Below, in pieces: positions 32,398 through 40,919 of a stretch of 64,000 nucleotides of DNA; the stretch's first letter is position 1, and every line of letters starts with the position of its first letter. A model generated the notes under the pieces. That model searched no databases, had not been told where the DNA came from, and saw only the letters and a list, made by a program, of their open reading frames with translations. The stretch covers positions 1-64,000 of the forward strand of contig URXV01000005.1 of the NCBI GenBank assembly GCA_900551865.1, in the 5' to 3' direction. Source of the stretch: an uncultured Rickettsiales bacterium (GTDB taxonomy: Bacteria; Pseudomonadota; Alphaproteobacteria; RF32; CAG-239). A program made the position numbers and the translations under genes.

Positions 32398-35268
32398 TTA
32401 GAACTTGTATTTAGCGTTCAGCATTGCGGTCTGGTCATTGTAATCCTTGCGGAATCTGCCTTCCCATCCGGCAGAAATTTCCAGATTATCCGTAACGTCG
32501 GTAGCGACTTTCGCGCCAAGTTCAAAACCCAGACGGTCAAGTTTCTCGCCGTTGACACGGTAAGCCGCGCCGTTGGCCAGAACAACGTTGGCATTATTGC
32601 CGTCGTCAATCAGGTCATACGTAACCGCCGCTTTCAATTCCGGACGAATAACCGTTTCGCTGTCCAAAGCGTAGTTCTTGGCAACCTTGGTGCCGATAAC
32701 GGCTGTCAGAATGTCGCTGTCGTTGGAACCGGTGCGGTTGCCGAGCCTGTCATGATAAGCATCTTGGGAAATATGGACATAACGCAGTCCGGCTTCCGGC
32801 GTAACGTCATAGCCGCCGAGTTTTGTTTCATAGCCGAACATCGACTGAACGCCCAGCGATTCTACGTCATATTTCGCGTTGGCATTGCTTCCCAGAACCG
32901 ATTTCTTTTCGTCATAGTCGGACCAGTTATAAGCCACAACGGTATTGACATACCAGTCAGCCGGCTGATATCTGCCGTAAACGAAAGCGGTATGCGTGTC
33001 AACATCGGTATCACGGCCGTGTGCCGAAACGTCGGTCTGGCTGTAAGCATAACCGGCACCGACTTTGACGGCATGGTCAATCTGTTTGTCGATACCCATG
33101 GCAACGCCGTAAATGTTGGCATCAAACCCGCTGGCTTTGGAAGTGGCTTCCTTGTCGGCGTGGTTAAACATGCCTCTGATCCAGGCTTTGACCTGTTTGA
33201 ACGCGTCGCCGGAAGATTTGCCCTCGGCCATGGCGCCGGACGCCCCGTTCAGTTCGTCCGTAACGGCGGCAAAGACCATGTTGTGCAAGTCGGTTTCTAC
33301 CGTTCTGACAATCGGGTTGGCATCAGCACCGAGCTTGGCCGCTTCTTTGGCCGCCGCGCCGTTGCCGTTTTGCGCCGCGTCGTTTAAAGCCTCGGCAACG
33401 GAATCAAATGCTTCGTTGCCGGTATCGGCGCCGCCCGAAACCAGAGCGAGAACCGCCGCCGCTTCCGAACCGGTTGCGCCCAGAGCCGCAGCGACTTCGT
33501 CCGCAGACTTCTGATTGGCGTTCCACACAGAAGTGTCTTCGTCATCCTGAACAAAGTCAAACAGGCTGTTTTCGCCGAGTTTAATATTATCCAGAGAATT
33601 TTCGTTCGCTTCGTTGGTGAAGATTTGATTCAGATCAATGCTGCTTTCGCCGCCCTTCAGGGTAACGTTAACGGTTGTTCCTTCGGAAGAAACCATATTG
33701 GCAATCTCCGTTACGCCTTGTTTGACGTTCAGGGTCGTATTCTCTTCCAAATTCAGAGAACCGTCGCCGGAAATACCGCCGTCAAGCGTCAGGTTTGCAT
33801 CTTTGCTTACGGTAACCGTTCCATTATTGTGAATGTCGTTGAGGGCGCCCTCTGCCGTGTTGCCGGAGAAAGTCATATCGCCGCTAAGCTTAATCGTGTT
33901 ATTGGCATCGTTGTAAATCGCGCCGCCGCTGGCACCGGCAGAGTTGTTCGTAAATGTTGCATTGCTCAGAGACAGGAAAGAAGCATTCTCGCCATTTCCG
34001 TAATTGGCGATAGCGCCGCCGTTTACTTTTGCCTGATTGCCGGAAAATTCCGCACCGCTGCCAATCGTAAGCGAAGCTTGTTTGTCGTTTCCGTCGTTTT
34101 CATGTCCGTCATTCATAATGGCGCCGCCGCTTTTAGCGGAAATGTTTCCGATAAAGCGGGAATCTTCTCCGATGGAAATTGAACCGTAAGCGTTATTGAC
34201 GATAGCGCCGCCGGAGGCATTGGTTGATTCGTTCCCCTGAAACAGGGCGCCAGTACCGATGGTAAGATCCGAACGCTGGTTCAGAATCGCACCGGCATAT
34301 TCGGCAGAGTTGTTCGTAAATTGGGCATTTGTCCCGATAGTCATTTCGGAATATTCCGAGTTATGAATGGCACCGGATGTTGTATCATTTCCGTCGTCTT
34401 TGTTTGACGTATCAGTATGGTTGCCGTCAAAAACGACATTGTCTCCGATAGTGGCCTTGCCGTTATTATAAATGGCACCGCCATATTGGTTGGCAGAGTT
34501 TTTGATAAATTTGGTGCCGTCAGCAACGTTAACCGTTTCCATATTATAAATGGCGCCGCCGGATTCTGAAGCGGAGTTATTTTCAAACAGGGAATTTTCT
34601 CCGACGGATACCGTGTGTCCGTATTCGGTAACTTTATCAGAAGCGTCATTGTTGGCATTGGCAATCGCGCCGCCGAATTTAGCTTCATTTTCGCGGAAAA
34701 TTGCCGATCCCAGATCAATGGTAGAGCCTTCTTTCAGATTGTTGTCTTTGTCGGTCCAGACTGCAACCGCACCGCCTTTTCCGTTTACGGCCTTGTTGCC
34801 TTCAAACAGTGCGCCGTCTGCCAGCGTAAGGCTTCCGGCTTCAATGCCCAGTGCACCGCCTAAACCGGATTCATTACCGATAAATTCGGCATTGGCGCCG
34901 ATTGTAGTTGTGCCGCCGGTTCTGTCACGCAGATAAATTGCGCCTGCGCCCCAGCCGCCGTCTTGAGCCTTATTGCCCTCAAAGCGGACATTCTCGCCGA
35001 TGGCGACGCTGTCCAAAAGCTTCATCGCGCCGCCTGCGCTGGCAGAGGTGCTGTTGCCTTTGAAAACCGTTCCGTCGGCGACGGTTACACCTTCAGTTCC
35101 TTCGGCAACGGTAACGACGCCGGCGCGTGTTCCGTCGCTGTTTGTATATTCGGAATAAGTTCCTTCCAGCTTCTGCCCGGCCGAAGCCAGAAAGCCATCC
35201 TCAGCCATTGCCGGCATCGCGAACGCAACGCCGACTAATGCTGTAGTCAATAAAAGTCTGTTTTTCAT
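32398..35268 (-). CDS. Autotransporter adhesin with Pmp-like FxxN/GGAI repeats
   Basis: A 956-residue type V secreted surface protein. A signal peptide (NRLLLTTALVGVAFAMPAMA) leads to a right-handed beta-helix passenger, residues about 60-500, made of roughly a dozen repeats that each contain FxxN and GGA[IL/V] (for example FENNSASESGGAIYN, FIGNISAKSGGAIMN), the two tetrapeptides that define chlamydial polymorphic membrane proteins. A helical linker follows, and a C-terminal 12-strand autotransporter barrel (from about residue 690) ends in aromatic AKYKF. AGGAG precedes the ATG at 35268. Just upstream lies a putative invertible promoter segment whose promoter now points away, so the gene is probably phase variable and shown OFF. 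Confidence 0.93.
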   Translation of the reverse strand: MKNRLLLTTALVGVAFAMPAMAEDGFLASAGQKLEGTYSEYTNSDGTRAGVVTVAEGTEGVTVADGTVFKGNSTSASAGGAMKLLDSVAIGENVRFEGNKAQDGGWGAGAIYLRDRTGGTTTIGANAEFIGNESGLGGALGIEAGSLTLADGALFEGNKAVNGKGGAVAVWTDKDNNLKEGSTIDLGSAIFRENEAKFGGAIANANNDASDKVTEYGHTVSVGENSLFENNSASESGGAIYNMETVNVADGTKFIKNSANQYGGAIYNNGKATIGDNVVFDGNHTDTSNKDDGNDTTSGAIHNSEYSEMTIGTNAQFTNNSAEYAGAILNQRSDLTIGTGALFQGNESTNASGGAIVNNAYGSISIGEDSRFIGNISAKSGGAIMNDGHENDGNDKQASLTIGSGAEFSGNQAKVNGGAIANYGNGENASFLSLSNATFTNNSAGASGGAIYNDANNTIKLSGDMTFSGNTAEGALNDIHNNGTVTVSKDANLTLDGGISGDGSLNLEENTTLNVKQGVTEIANMVSSEGTTVNVTLKGGESSIDLNQIFTNEANENSLDNIKLGENSLFDFVQDDEDTSVWNANQKSADEVAAALGATGSEAAAVLALVSGGADTGNEAFDSVAEALNDAAQNGNGAAAKEAAKLGADANPIVRTVETDLHNMVFAAVTDELNGASGAMAEGKSSGDAFKQVKAWIRGMFNHADKEATSKASGFDANIYGVAMGIDKQIDHAVKVGAGYAYSQTDVSAHGRDTDVDTHTAFVYGRYQPADWYVNTVVAYNWSDYDEKKSVLGSNANAKYDVESLGVQSMFGYETKLGGYDVTPEAGLRYVHISQDAYHDRLGNRTGSNDSDILTAVIGTKVAKNYALDSETVIRPELKAAVTYDLIDDGNNANVVLANGAAYRVNGEKLDRLGFELGAKVATDVTDNLEISAGWEGRFRKDYNDQTAMLNAKYKF

Positions 35269-35314
35269 AAAGTAACTCCTAGAAAAGTTTCTATGCAAAC
35301 GTCCTGAAATTATG

Positions 35315-35346
35315 TGTTGAAAAAATACGAACGTTAAAAATCATCA
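35315..35346 (-). repeat. Putative invertase crossover site, copy 3 (autotransporter, proximal)
   Basis: Plus-strand reading: left arm TGTTGAAAAAATACG (35315-35329), core AA (35330-35331), right arm CGTTAAAAATCATCA (35332-35346). In the gene's direction the outer TTTTTTCAACA end faces the autotransporter, exactly as at 7521-7552 before the glycosyltransferase operon. The partner site is at 35476-35507. Confidence 0.65.
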
Positions 35347-35492
35347 ATTCAGTTAAAACAAAATGTTACTTTTTTAAAAAGGCGAAAAAATAAAAAAACA
35401 TTACGGATTAATGATTTAAACTTGACATGCGGAGCCTGTTCCGGCTAAAATCCGGATAAACGTTTTAGAAAAAATTGCTGAATTAAATCGTT
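35330..35492. other. Putative invertible promoter segment of the autotransporter
   Basis: The roughly 160 bp between the cores of two 32-bp palindromes contains no gene but one excellent promoter (35422-35451) reading away from the autotransporter. The cores are AA and TT, i.e. complementary, so recombination between them would invert the segment and direct the promoter to the gene. No other promoter is visible between the segment and the start codon. Confidence 0.6.
35422..35451 (+). promoter_or_regulatory. Near-consensus promoter inside the invertible segment, pointing away from the autotransporter
   Basis: TTGACA (35422-35427), an 18-base spacer and TAAAAT (35446-35451). Transcription would run rightward into the antisense side of trkH. 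It would face the autotransporter only after inversion of the segment. Confidence 0.75.
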
Positions 35493-35507
35493 CGTTTAAA
35501 GTCATCA
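35476..35507 (+). repeat. Putative invertase crossover site, copy 4 (autotransporter, distal)
   Basis: Left arm TGCTGAATTAAATCG (35476-35490), core TT (35491-35492), right arm CGTTTAAAGTCATCA (35493-35507). Its core is complementary to that of the proximal site, although the outer ends of both sites read TGYTGAA...TCATCA in the same direction, so orientation rests on the core. Confidence 0.6.
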
Positions 35508-35654
35508 ACTTTTGTTTTAATGACTTTGCAAAAAATCAGAACATTATATCCACAGGAAGATGCTGAAAAAATAGGAACCTTTTTTTGCAGCATACCGCAA
35601 CTCCACATACCATGGCTCCGTATGCTGCAGCTCCGCTCCAATCCCCTTGCCAAT

Positions 35655-37097
35655 CTACATCAGATGGATTTTGCGCAACAGAATAAAAACGGCAATAACT
35701 TCCAGCCTGCCCAAAACCATGACAAACGACAGGATATATTTTACAAAAGGCGTAAATCCGGCAAAATTTCCGGCCGGTCCGGTTGCCTCGGTCAGGCCCA
35801 GGCCGGAGTTGGTTATATTGCCCGCAACCGCGCCGAGCGCCGTCACAAAGTCTACCCCCGTCATGGAAATAATCAGCGTAAACAGCATAATGGCAAGCAA
35901 AAAGCCGAATGCCATGACAAACACCGAAGAAACGATATTGTCGTCAATGACCTTTCCGCCGGCTTTCATAACCGTTACCTGGTTTGGCGAGAGGGAGTTG
36001 GTTGCGTTTTTCTTGAAAAAAGCCATAATGACCTGCCAGCGGAAAATTTTAATTGAACCGGTCGTTGAACCCGTACAGCCGCCGTGCAGGAATAAAATGA
36101 AGAAAACGGCGACAGCCCATGTCCCCCACTGGATAAAGTCATATGAGGAAAAGCCGGTTGTCGTCATTGCCGAAATCATATTAAAAGAGGCTCTCCGGAA
36201 TGCCGTAACAAACGGAATGTCTGAGGTATAGGCATAAAAGGCGCTGATAACCAGAACATACCAGAAAACCAGTTTCAAAAACGTATTGACCTGATTGTTT
36301 TCGATAACGGAAGCAAAGCTTCGCTTTTTCGCAATTAAAACAAAATAAGTCATCGGCAGCGACCCCAGCAGCATAAAAATGCCGATAATGGTTTCAATCA
36401 TCGGGCTGTCAAAATAAGCGACGGAATTGTTTTTTGTGGAAAGCCCGCCCGTGCACAGCGTTGCCAGCGCATGGCATATTGCGTCAAACCAGTTCATGCC
36501 CGCCCATTTCAGCAAAACCGCGCAAATGATGTTCAGCAAGACATATACCAGAATAATGTCCTTGGCGATATAGCGGATTTTTGGCAGGAATTTTTCTTCG
36601 GTGTCAGAGTTTTCCTTGTTGAAGATGTGCATACCGCCGATTCCCAGAAAAGGCATCAGCGCGACCGCGAAAATGACGATTCCGACGCCGCTGATTCCGT
36701 TGAGCACGGCGCGCCACAGCAAAACGGACTTCGGCTGCGCCTCAACATTGCCCAGAATGGTCGAACCCGTGGTCGTCAGGCCGGATGAAGCTTCAAACAG
36801 CGCGTCGGCAAAGGTGGCGATTTCCCCGTTGCCGTAAAGGGGCAGGGCGCAGATAAACGGGCTGGCAAACCAGCATATAACGGTAATCAGATACCCTTGA
36901 AGAATAGAAATATTTTTTATTTTGCCGTAATTTGCCAGAAACAACGACCCGCCGATAAACATTGTCAGAATGCTGTTTTGGATAAAAATGGTGTCAAACG
37001 AACCGGTGTAGTATTTCAATGCCGCTGCCGGCAGCAGCATCAGCGCTCCCAAAACGAAAATGATAAACCCGTTAATCATCAAAACCGGCTGCCACAT
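35655..37097 (-). CDS. trkH: Potassium uptake protein TrkH
   Basis: The membrane pore of the Trk potassium uptake system, working with a cytoplasmic TrkA gate. The 480-residue protein has the expected four membrane-pore-membrane repeats. Selectivity loops appear as EASSGLTTTGST, LATLCTGGLSTKN, MISAMTTTGFSS and VAGNITNSGLGL, and the conserved HGGCTGSTTGSIK segment is present. Start choice is uncertain: the ATG at 37097 has AAGGG 11 bases upstream, while a TTG at 37136 would add 13 residues. No trkA is adjacent. The rightward promoter in the upstream invertible segment would make RNA antisense to its 3' end. Confidence 0.92.
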   Translation of the reverse strand: MWQPVLMINGFIIFVLGALMLLPAAALKYYTGSFDTIFIQNSILTMFIGGSLFLANYGKIKNISILQGYLITVICWFASPFICALPLYGNGEIATFADALFEASSGLTTTGSTILGNVEAQPKSVLLWRAVLNGISGVGIVIFAVALMPFLGIGGMHIFNKENSDTEEKFLPKIRYIAKDIILVYVLLNIICAVLLKWAGMNWFDAICHALATLCTGGLSTKNNSVAYFDSPMIETIIGIFMLLGSLPMTYFVLIAKKRSFASVIENNQVNTFLKLVFWYVLVISAFYAYTSDIPFVTAFRRASFNMISAMTTTGFSSYDFIQWGTWAVAVFFILFLHGGCTGSTTGSIKIFRWQVIMAFFKKNATNSLSPNQVTVMKAGGKVIDDNIVSSVFVMAFGFLLAIMLFTLIISMTGVDFVTALGAVAGNITNSGLGLTEATGPAGNFAGFTPFVKYILSFVMVLGRLEVIAVFILLRKIHLM

Positions 37098-37360
37098 TGC
37101 TGTCTGAACCCTTATATTGTTAAAATCGTTGCCCAATTCCGCCCCATAATACAGCCCTGCGCAAAAACTTTCAATGCTGCCGGCAGGTTATCCACTTCCT
37201 CGCTACTAGGCTGCCTGCCCAAATTTCTCCAGCCCGCCCGGACACCGTTATCCGCTTCTCCCGTCCGGCTGTCTCGTCGTCCTTTCTCCCGTCCGTTCCC
37301 CTCTCGTTTCTTCATTCGCCCGCCGCCATCTCGCTCCTCCCGTCCGTCCCTCCCGCCCAT

Positions 37361-37384
37361 AAAAAAAGCTCCCCGCAGGGAGCC
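37361..37384 (-). terminator. Rho-independent terminator of the 37398-38579 gene
   Basis: GCTCCC at 37368-37373 and GGGAGC at 37378-37383 form a stem with a CGCA loop; the leftward transcript ends in seven T. The C-rich gap from 37145 to 37360 holds only degenerate TCCCGTCCG-type repeats. Confidence 0.82.
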
Positions 37385-37397
37385 GAAAATCAAAACC

Positions 37398-38579
37398 TTA
37401 CTCAAAATAGCGCGCATCAGGCGTATTTTGCAAAAAGTTTCTGAATTTTCCGTGTGAACACGGATTGTACGCGCCGCCGATAAAATCGGCATACGCACCG
37501 AGCAGGGAGGTAATTCCTCTGTCATACTCTTCCGGCGTGTATGAAGCGCGCGCGAACAGGTCTGACAGGATGATGTTGGCAACCGCTTCCTCATGGTCAA
37601 TGCCGTACAGGATTTCCTGATAGTTCGGCCAGCCCATGTTGGAATAGTTGACGATAATGTCCCGGAACCTTTCCCAGTCCGCCCCGAAAACGCCCGGCAT
37701 GGCGTAACGCTCCGGTTTTTCGGATTTGGTAACGCCGTTGAAGCGCACCGTGTCCTTTTTGAGCGGGCCGAGGCTGGCTGCGATATAGCCGAGGTAAATC
37801 TCGGATATTTTCGCTTCCGGCACAGCCGTTAACGTTTCCGGCAGGAAAATCGGGCAATGCGCCAACACGAGGTTGACTTTGATTGCGGCGAATTTTTCCT
37901 GCTTCAGCTGCCACATCCATTCCGCTAGCAGCCGTTTGTCGTAAAACGGGTTGCCCGAACAGATGACGAACGTTACTTCTTTCAGCCCTTGAGATACCGC
38001 AAAATTGTATATCTCTATCAGGTTACCTTCGGAATCGTCGTCTTCGCACGGGGTATAATTACGATACGCATACTGTGTGCCGGTCAAAAGGCTCATCAGT
38101 TTGTAATACGTATCATACTCCGTTTTGCGGATAAGCCCTTCCTCACGGTAAAAGAGCTTCTGGAACAGGCCCTTGTTGCCTTCTTTCCCGGAAGAAAGGA
38201 ACGGCAGCACGCGTCCGGTTTGTTTTGCATAAAATCGTAAGATTTCAAATGCAAACAGCGGCGCCGTCATCATTCCGCTGAAACAGTACAAAAACGGGTG
38301 TGTCATATTCTTCGGCAGGTCATACAATGAGCATACGACCGCTTTGGAAGTACCGCCCTGTGCGTTCGGGTATTTGAATTCCGACCCCGGTTTCAATCCG
38401 CCGATTTCTTCCGCATAACGCAGCGTCTCCATATCAACGGCAACCGGACGGGGTTTTGATACCTTAACGCGTTCAGCCATAAATCTGCGGCCTGCGGCGT
38501 TGCACTTAAATTCGTTACTCTCTAACAAACTCATAAACTGCTCGCGGTTCGTGTCCACGAATTCATAAAAATTTTTCAT
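37398..38579 (-). CDS. Hypothetical protein (393 aa), possible distant YdcF-like relative
   Basis: Not recognised with confidence. No signal peptide or membrane segment. The middle has an alternating alpha/beta pattern (VVCSLYDLPKNMTHPFLYCFSGMMTAPLFAFEILRFYAK broken by loops) and the phrase LKEVTFVICSGNPFYDKRLLAEWMWQL, which parallels REVKFVMFGYPVYQTRIATEFAWAF in the YdcF-like protein at 14505. Both then continue with a VN(F/L) strand and a later YS-x-P/WPN phrase. This suggests distant paralogy within one alpha/beta family, but not a function. Single gene with its own terminator. Confidence 0.68.
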   Translation of the reverse strand: MKNFYEFVDTNREQFMSLLESNEFKCNAAGRRFMAERVKVSKPRPVAVDMETLRYAEEIGGLKPGSEFKYPNAQGGTSKAVVCSLYDLPKNMTHPFLYCFSGMMTAPLFAFEILRFYAKQTGRVLPFLSSGKEGNKGLFQKLFYREEGLIRKTEYDTYYKLMSLLTGTQYAYRNYTPCEDDDSEGNLIEIYNFAVSQGLKEVTFVICSGNPFYDKRLLAEWMWQLKQEKFAAIKVNLVLAHCPIFLPETLTAVPEAKISEIYLGYIAASLGPLKKDTVRFNGVTKSEKPERYAMPGVFGADWERFRDIIVNYSNMGWPNYQEILYGIDHEEAVANIILSDLFARASYTPEEYDRGITSLLGAYADFIGGAYNPCSHGKFRNFLQNTPDARYFE

Positions 38580-38687
38580 AATCCTTAATTTTAAATTATA
38601 CTTAATTAGGCTTTAAGAATACCATATTTTAAAGGCTTTGTCAAATATGTTTTTCACGCGCTCTTCCCCGCCGCCGGTTGCCGCTCG

Positions 38688-38755
38688 CCCGGCCGTTCAT
38701 CGTCCCGTTTCTCTCGCCGACCGGCCGTTCGTCGCCCTGTTTTTCTCGCCGCCCG
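38688..38755. repeat. 32-bp tandem repeat
   Basis: GGCCGTTCATCG followed by CCCGTTTCTCTCGCCG at 38691 recurs at 38723 as GGCCGTTCGTCG and CCCTGTTTTTCTCGCCG. A third partial copy (TTTGTTTTTTCTTCCGTCG) follows. This fills the gap after the GT-C-like gene. Confidence 0.72.
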
Positions 38756-38818
38756 GTTTCAGAACCGCACTGTTTCCGGCCGCTTTGTTTTTTCTTCCGT
38801 CGCCCTGTTTCCCGTCAT

Positions 38819-40600
38819 TCAGAATGAAATCCGCCACCAGACGAACGCCGAGAGAAACGCAAACACCGCAATCAGCGCCAGCCCCGCCCCGCAGGCAAGA
38901 GTTCCCCACACCCGCTGTCCGGTTTCGGGAACCTTGTCCAGAAACTGCGCCAGCAGCAGCGCCACCGGTAGCGTGATAATCGCGACGTAGCGGAAATCCT
39001 GATTGCACATATACGGGTGCTTGAGGCCGAACATAACCTGCCCGGCAAGTATCCCCGCCAGCAAAATCATTGTCAGCCAGAATGCCTGTGTCTGCCGTAA
39101 TGCCTGTGTCTGCCGTTTCTTGGCGCCCAGATAAGCTGCCGCAACAACCGCCAGAACCAGCAGGGCCTTGTAAGTCAGAACCAGCGCCGTAATCAGCCCC
39201 ATAATATCTGCTCCGCGCATTGAGAAGTCCCATTGCCCGAACAGCGCCGTCTTTGTCATCGTCTCCCACAGGTTGATGCCGAAATCATTGTAAAACATCT
39301 GCGGGTAGAATAGGGCGCCGAGCGGGTTAAACCGCTTCCACAAGCTGTAACCTTTAAGCGACAGATGTTCCTGCGGCGGCACAAAGTCAAACCCGACATT
39401 GAGGAAATAATGCTGGTATAGCGGCCAGATTGCCAGCCCCGCCAGCATTAAGCCACCGAAAACCGCCGTTTCCGCCAGCTGCCGTTTGTTCTCCGCTCCG
39501 CTTTTCTGTTGCTTGTTTTTTGTTTCCGCCAGCCGCCGCCCGTTTCCCGGTTCTTGTCGCTGCTGCCACAGCCGGAGGAGTATTGCTGCGCCGGTCAGCG
39601 GCAGGACGACAATTCCCGACAGTTTGGTCAGCGCCGCCGCGGTGGCAAACAGCAGGATAAATGCCAGATTTTTCCGCCCGCCGTCACGGTAATAGAGCAG
39701 GGAGTAATAAACCGTTCCCGCCTGTAACGGCAGCAGCAGGCAGTCGTTGTTGAAAAATCCCGCAATGGCGTTATACGCCGGGAAGAAGCAGACAAAGGCC
39801 AGCGCCCCGCAGTAAACCGCCGTCCGCAGCCGGAAGAAACGCAGGATTTTCCCTGCCAGAAAATAATACCACAGCATATAGAAACAGAAACAGACCTGTG
39901 CCGCTTCCGCCGCCAGCAATATATTGGCACCGGCGCCCACCCCAAGCTCCGCATTCTGTATACCGGCGCCCGAAACCATAATTCCCGCTCCGGTGTCTGC
40001 CCCAATCCCCGCGTTCAGTATTTCCGCTCCCAGAACCGTCGCCAGCCGCATTTCCCCCGCCGCCAGCAGAAAATGCAAAATCGGGTGGTAGGTCGAATAG
40101 CTCGGGCGGGTCAATAGAGGATTTTCCCGCCAGAACAGGAAGTCGTTTTCCAAAATGTATTCAATATAGTTGTAGCAGGACGCGAAGTCATACTGTACGT
40201 CGGTATGTCCGGTGTTGGTAATGAACGAGAGGTTAAAATACGCCGCGGTCAGGATAATCAGCCGCCCGTACGGTATGGCCGCCTCATTGTTTGTGTTGCC
40301 GTCCGCAAGGGGGTAAAAGCCCTTCAGCATTCCGCCCGCCGCCATAAACGCCGCGAACAGCCAGACGCCCCATATCCGCGCCGGAAGCATAACCGCCGCC
40401 AGTGCCGCAATTCCCGCGCACAGCCCCCACGCCGTCAGCTTCTGTCCGCCGAGCCCGAGCGGGTTTAACGCCAGAACCAGCCCGAGCGCCAGCCATAGAT
40501 TAAGCCTTGCCGCGTCAAGCCCGTATATGCCGGCCGCAATCGTTGCCGTAAAGAACAGCGCCGCCGCGCCCAAAAAACTCAAAACCGGAAATTTCAGCAT
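38819..40600 (-). CDS. Polytopic membrane protein, GT-C-like glycosyltransferase
   Basis: A 593-residue protein with about 11-13 transmembrane helices and a large first periplasmic loop, the layout of GT-C enzymes (ArnT, Pmt, PF13231) that use polyprenyl-phosphate sugars. A possible catalytic acidic site is HTDVQYDFASCYNYIEYIL in the first loop region, followed by RPSYSTYHPILHFLLA; the helix-rich NNDCLLLPLQAGTVYYSLLYY resembles GT39. Two low-complexity insertions are evident: a Gly/Ala stretch with GADTGAGIMVSGAGIQNAELG near residue 210 and a RRLAETKNKQQ...KRQLAET duplication near 360, both probably from local tandem duplication. Acceptor unknown; likely envelope glycan. Confidence 0.68.
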   Translation of the reverse strand: MLKFPVLSFLGAAALFFTATIAAGIYGLDAARLNLWLALGLVLALNPLGLGGQKLTAWGLCAGIAALAAVMLPARIWGVWLFAAFMAAGGMLKGFYPLADGNTNNEAAIPYGRLIILTAAYFNLSFITNTGHTDVQYDFASCYNYIEYILENDFLFWRENPLLTRPSYSTYHPILHFLLAAGEMRLATVLGAEILNAGIGADTGAGIMVSGAGIQNAELGVGAGANILLAAEAAQVCFCFYMLWYYFLAGKILRFFRLRTAVYCGALAFVCFFPAYNAIAGFFNNDCLLLPLQAGTVYYSLLYYRDGGRKNLAFILLFATAAALTKLSGIVVLPLTGAAILLRLWQQRQEPGNGRRLAETKNKQQKSGAENKRQLAETAVFGGLMLAGLAIWPLYQHYFLNVGFDFVPPQEHLSLKGYSLWKRFNPLGALFYPQMFYNDFGINLWETMTKTALFGQWDFSMRGADIMGLITALVLTYKALLVLAVVAAAYLGAKKRQTQALRQTQAFWLTMILLAGILAGQVMFGLKHPYMCNQDFRYVAIITLPVALLLAQFLDKVPETGQRVWGTLACGAGLALIAVFAFLSAFVWWRISF

Positions 40601-40850
40601 TTACCGCCCCTCCGAAAAACGGCCTTTCGTTGTAACGCGTCTCAACTTGAAAGTTGAAAATTACCGTTGCCCCAAAACCGGGAACTGGATCCCCTCAAAC
40701 CGAAAGCCGTTTGATAAATCATTTAAAATCAGATAACAGCTTTTTAAACCTCAAGTCAAGTCTGAAGATAAAACACGCACACGCCGTTTTGGTTTTTGTT
40801 TTGTCCGGGTTTTATCCGGTTTTGCTCGCCGCTGATAAGCCAAAAAGTCC

Positions 40851-40879
40851 TTGCCAACCCCCGAATTTTATGTTAAAGT
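40851..40879 (+). promoter_or_regulatory. Predicted promoter of the VWA/MoxR operon
   Basis: TTGCCA (40851-40856), 17 bases, TAAAGT (40874-40879), 40 bp before the start codon. The -10 context ATGTTAAAGT is nearly repeated in the promoter before the MoxR gene (44300-44328). Confidence 0.6.
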
Positions 40880-40919
40880 ATAGCTAATTGATGTATAAAC
40901 AGCCCGAAAGAGGTCTGCA

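Noticed and set aside
35520..36056. Rightward frame that the promoter at 35422 could transcribe
   Set aside because: It is antisense to trkH with no motif of its own; the promoter is better explained by the invertible segment.
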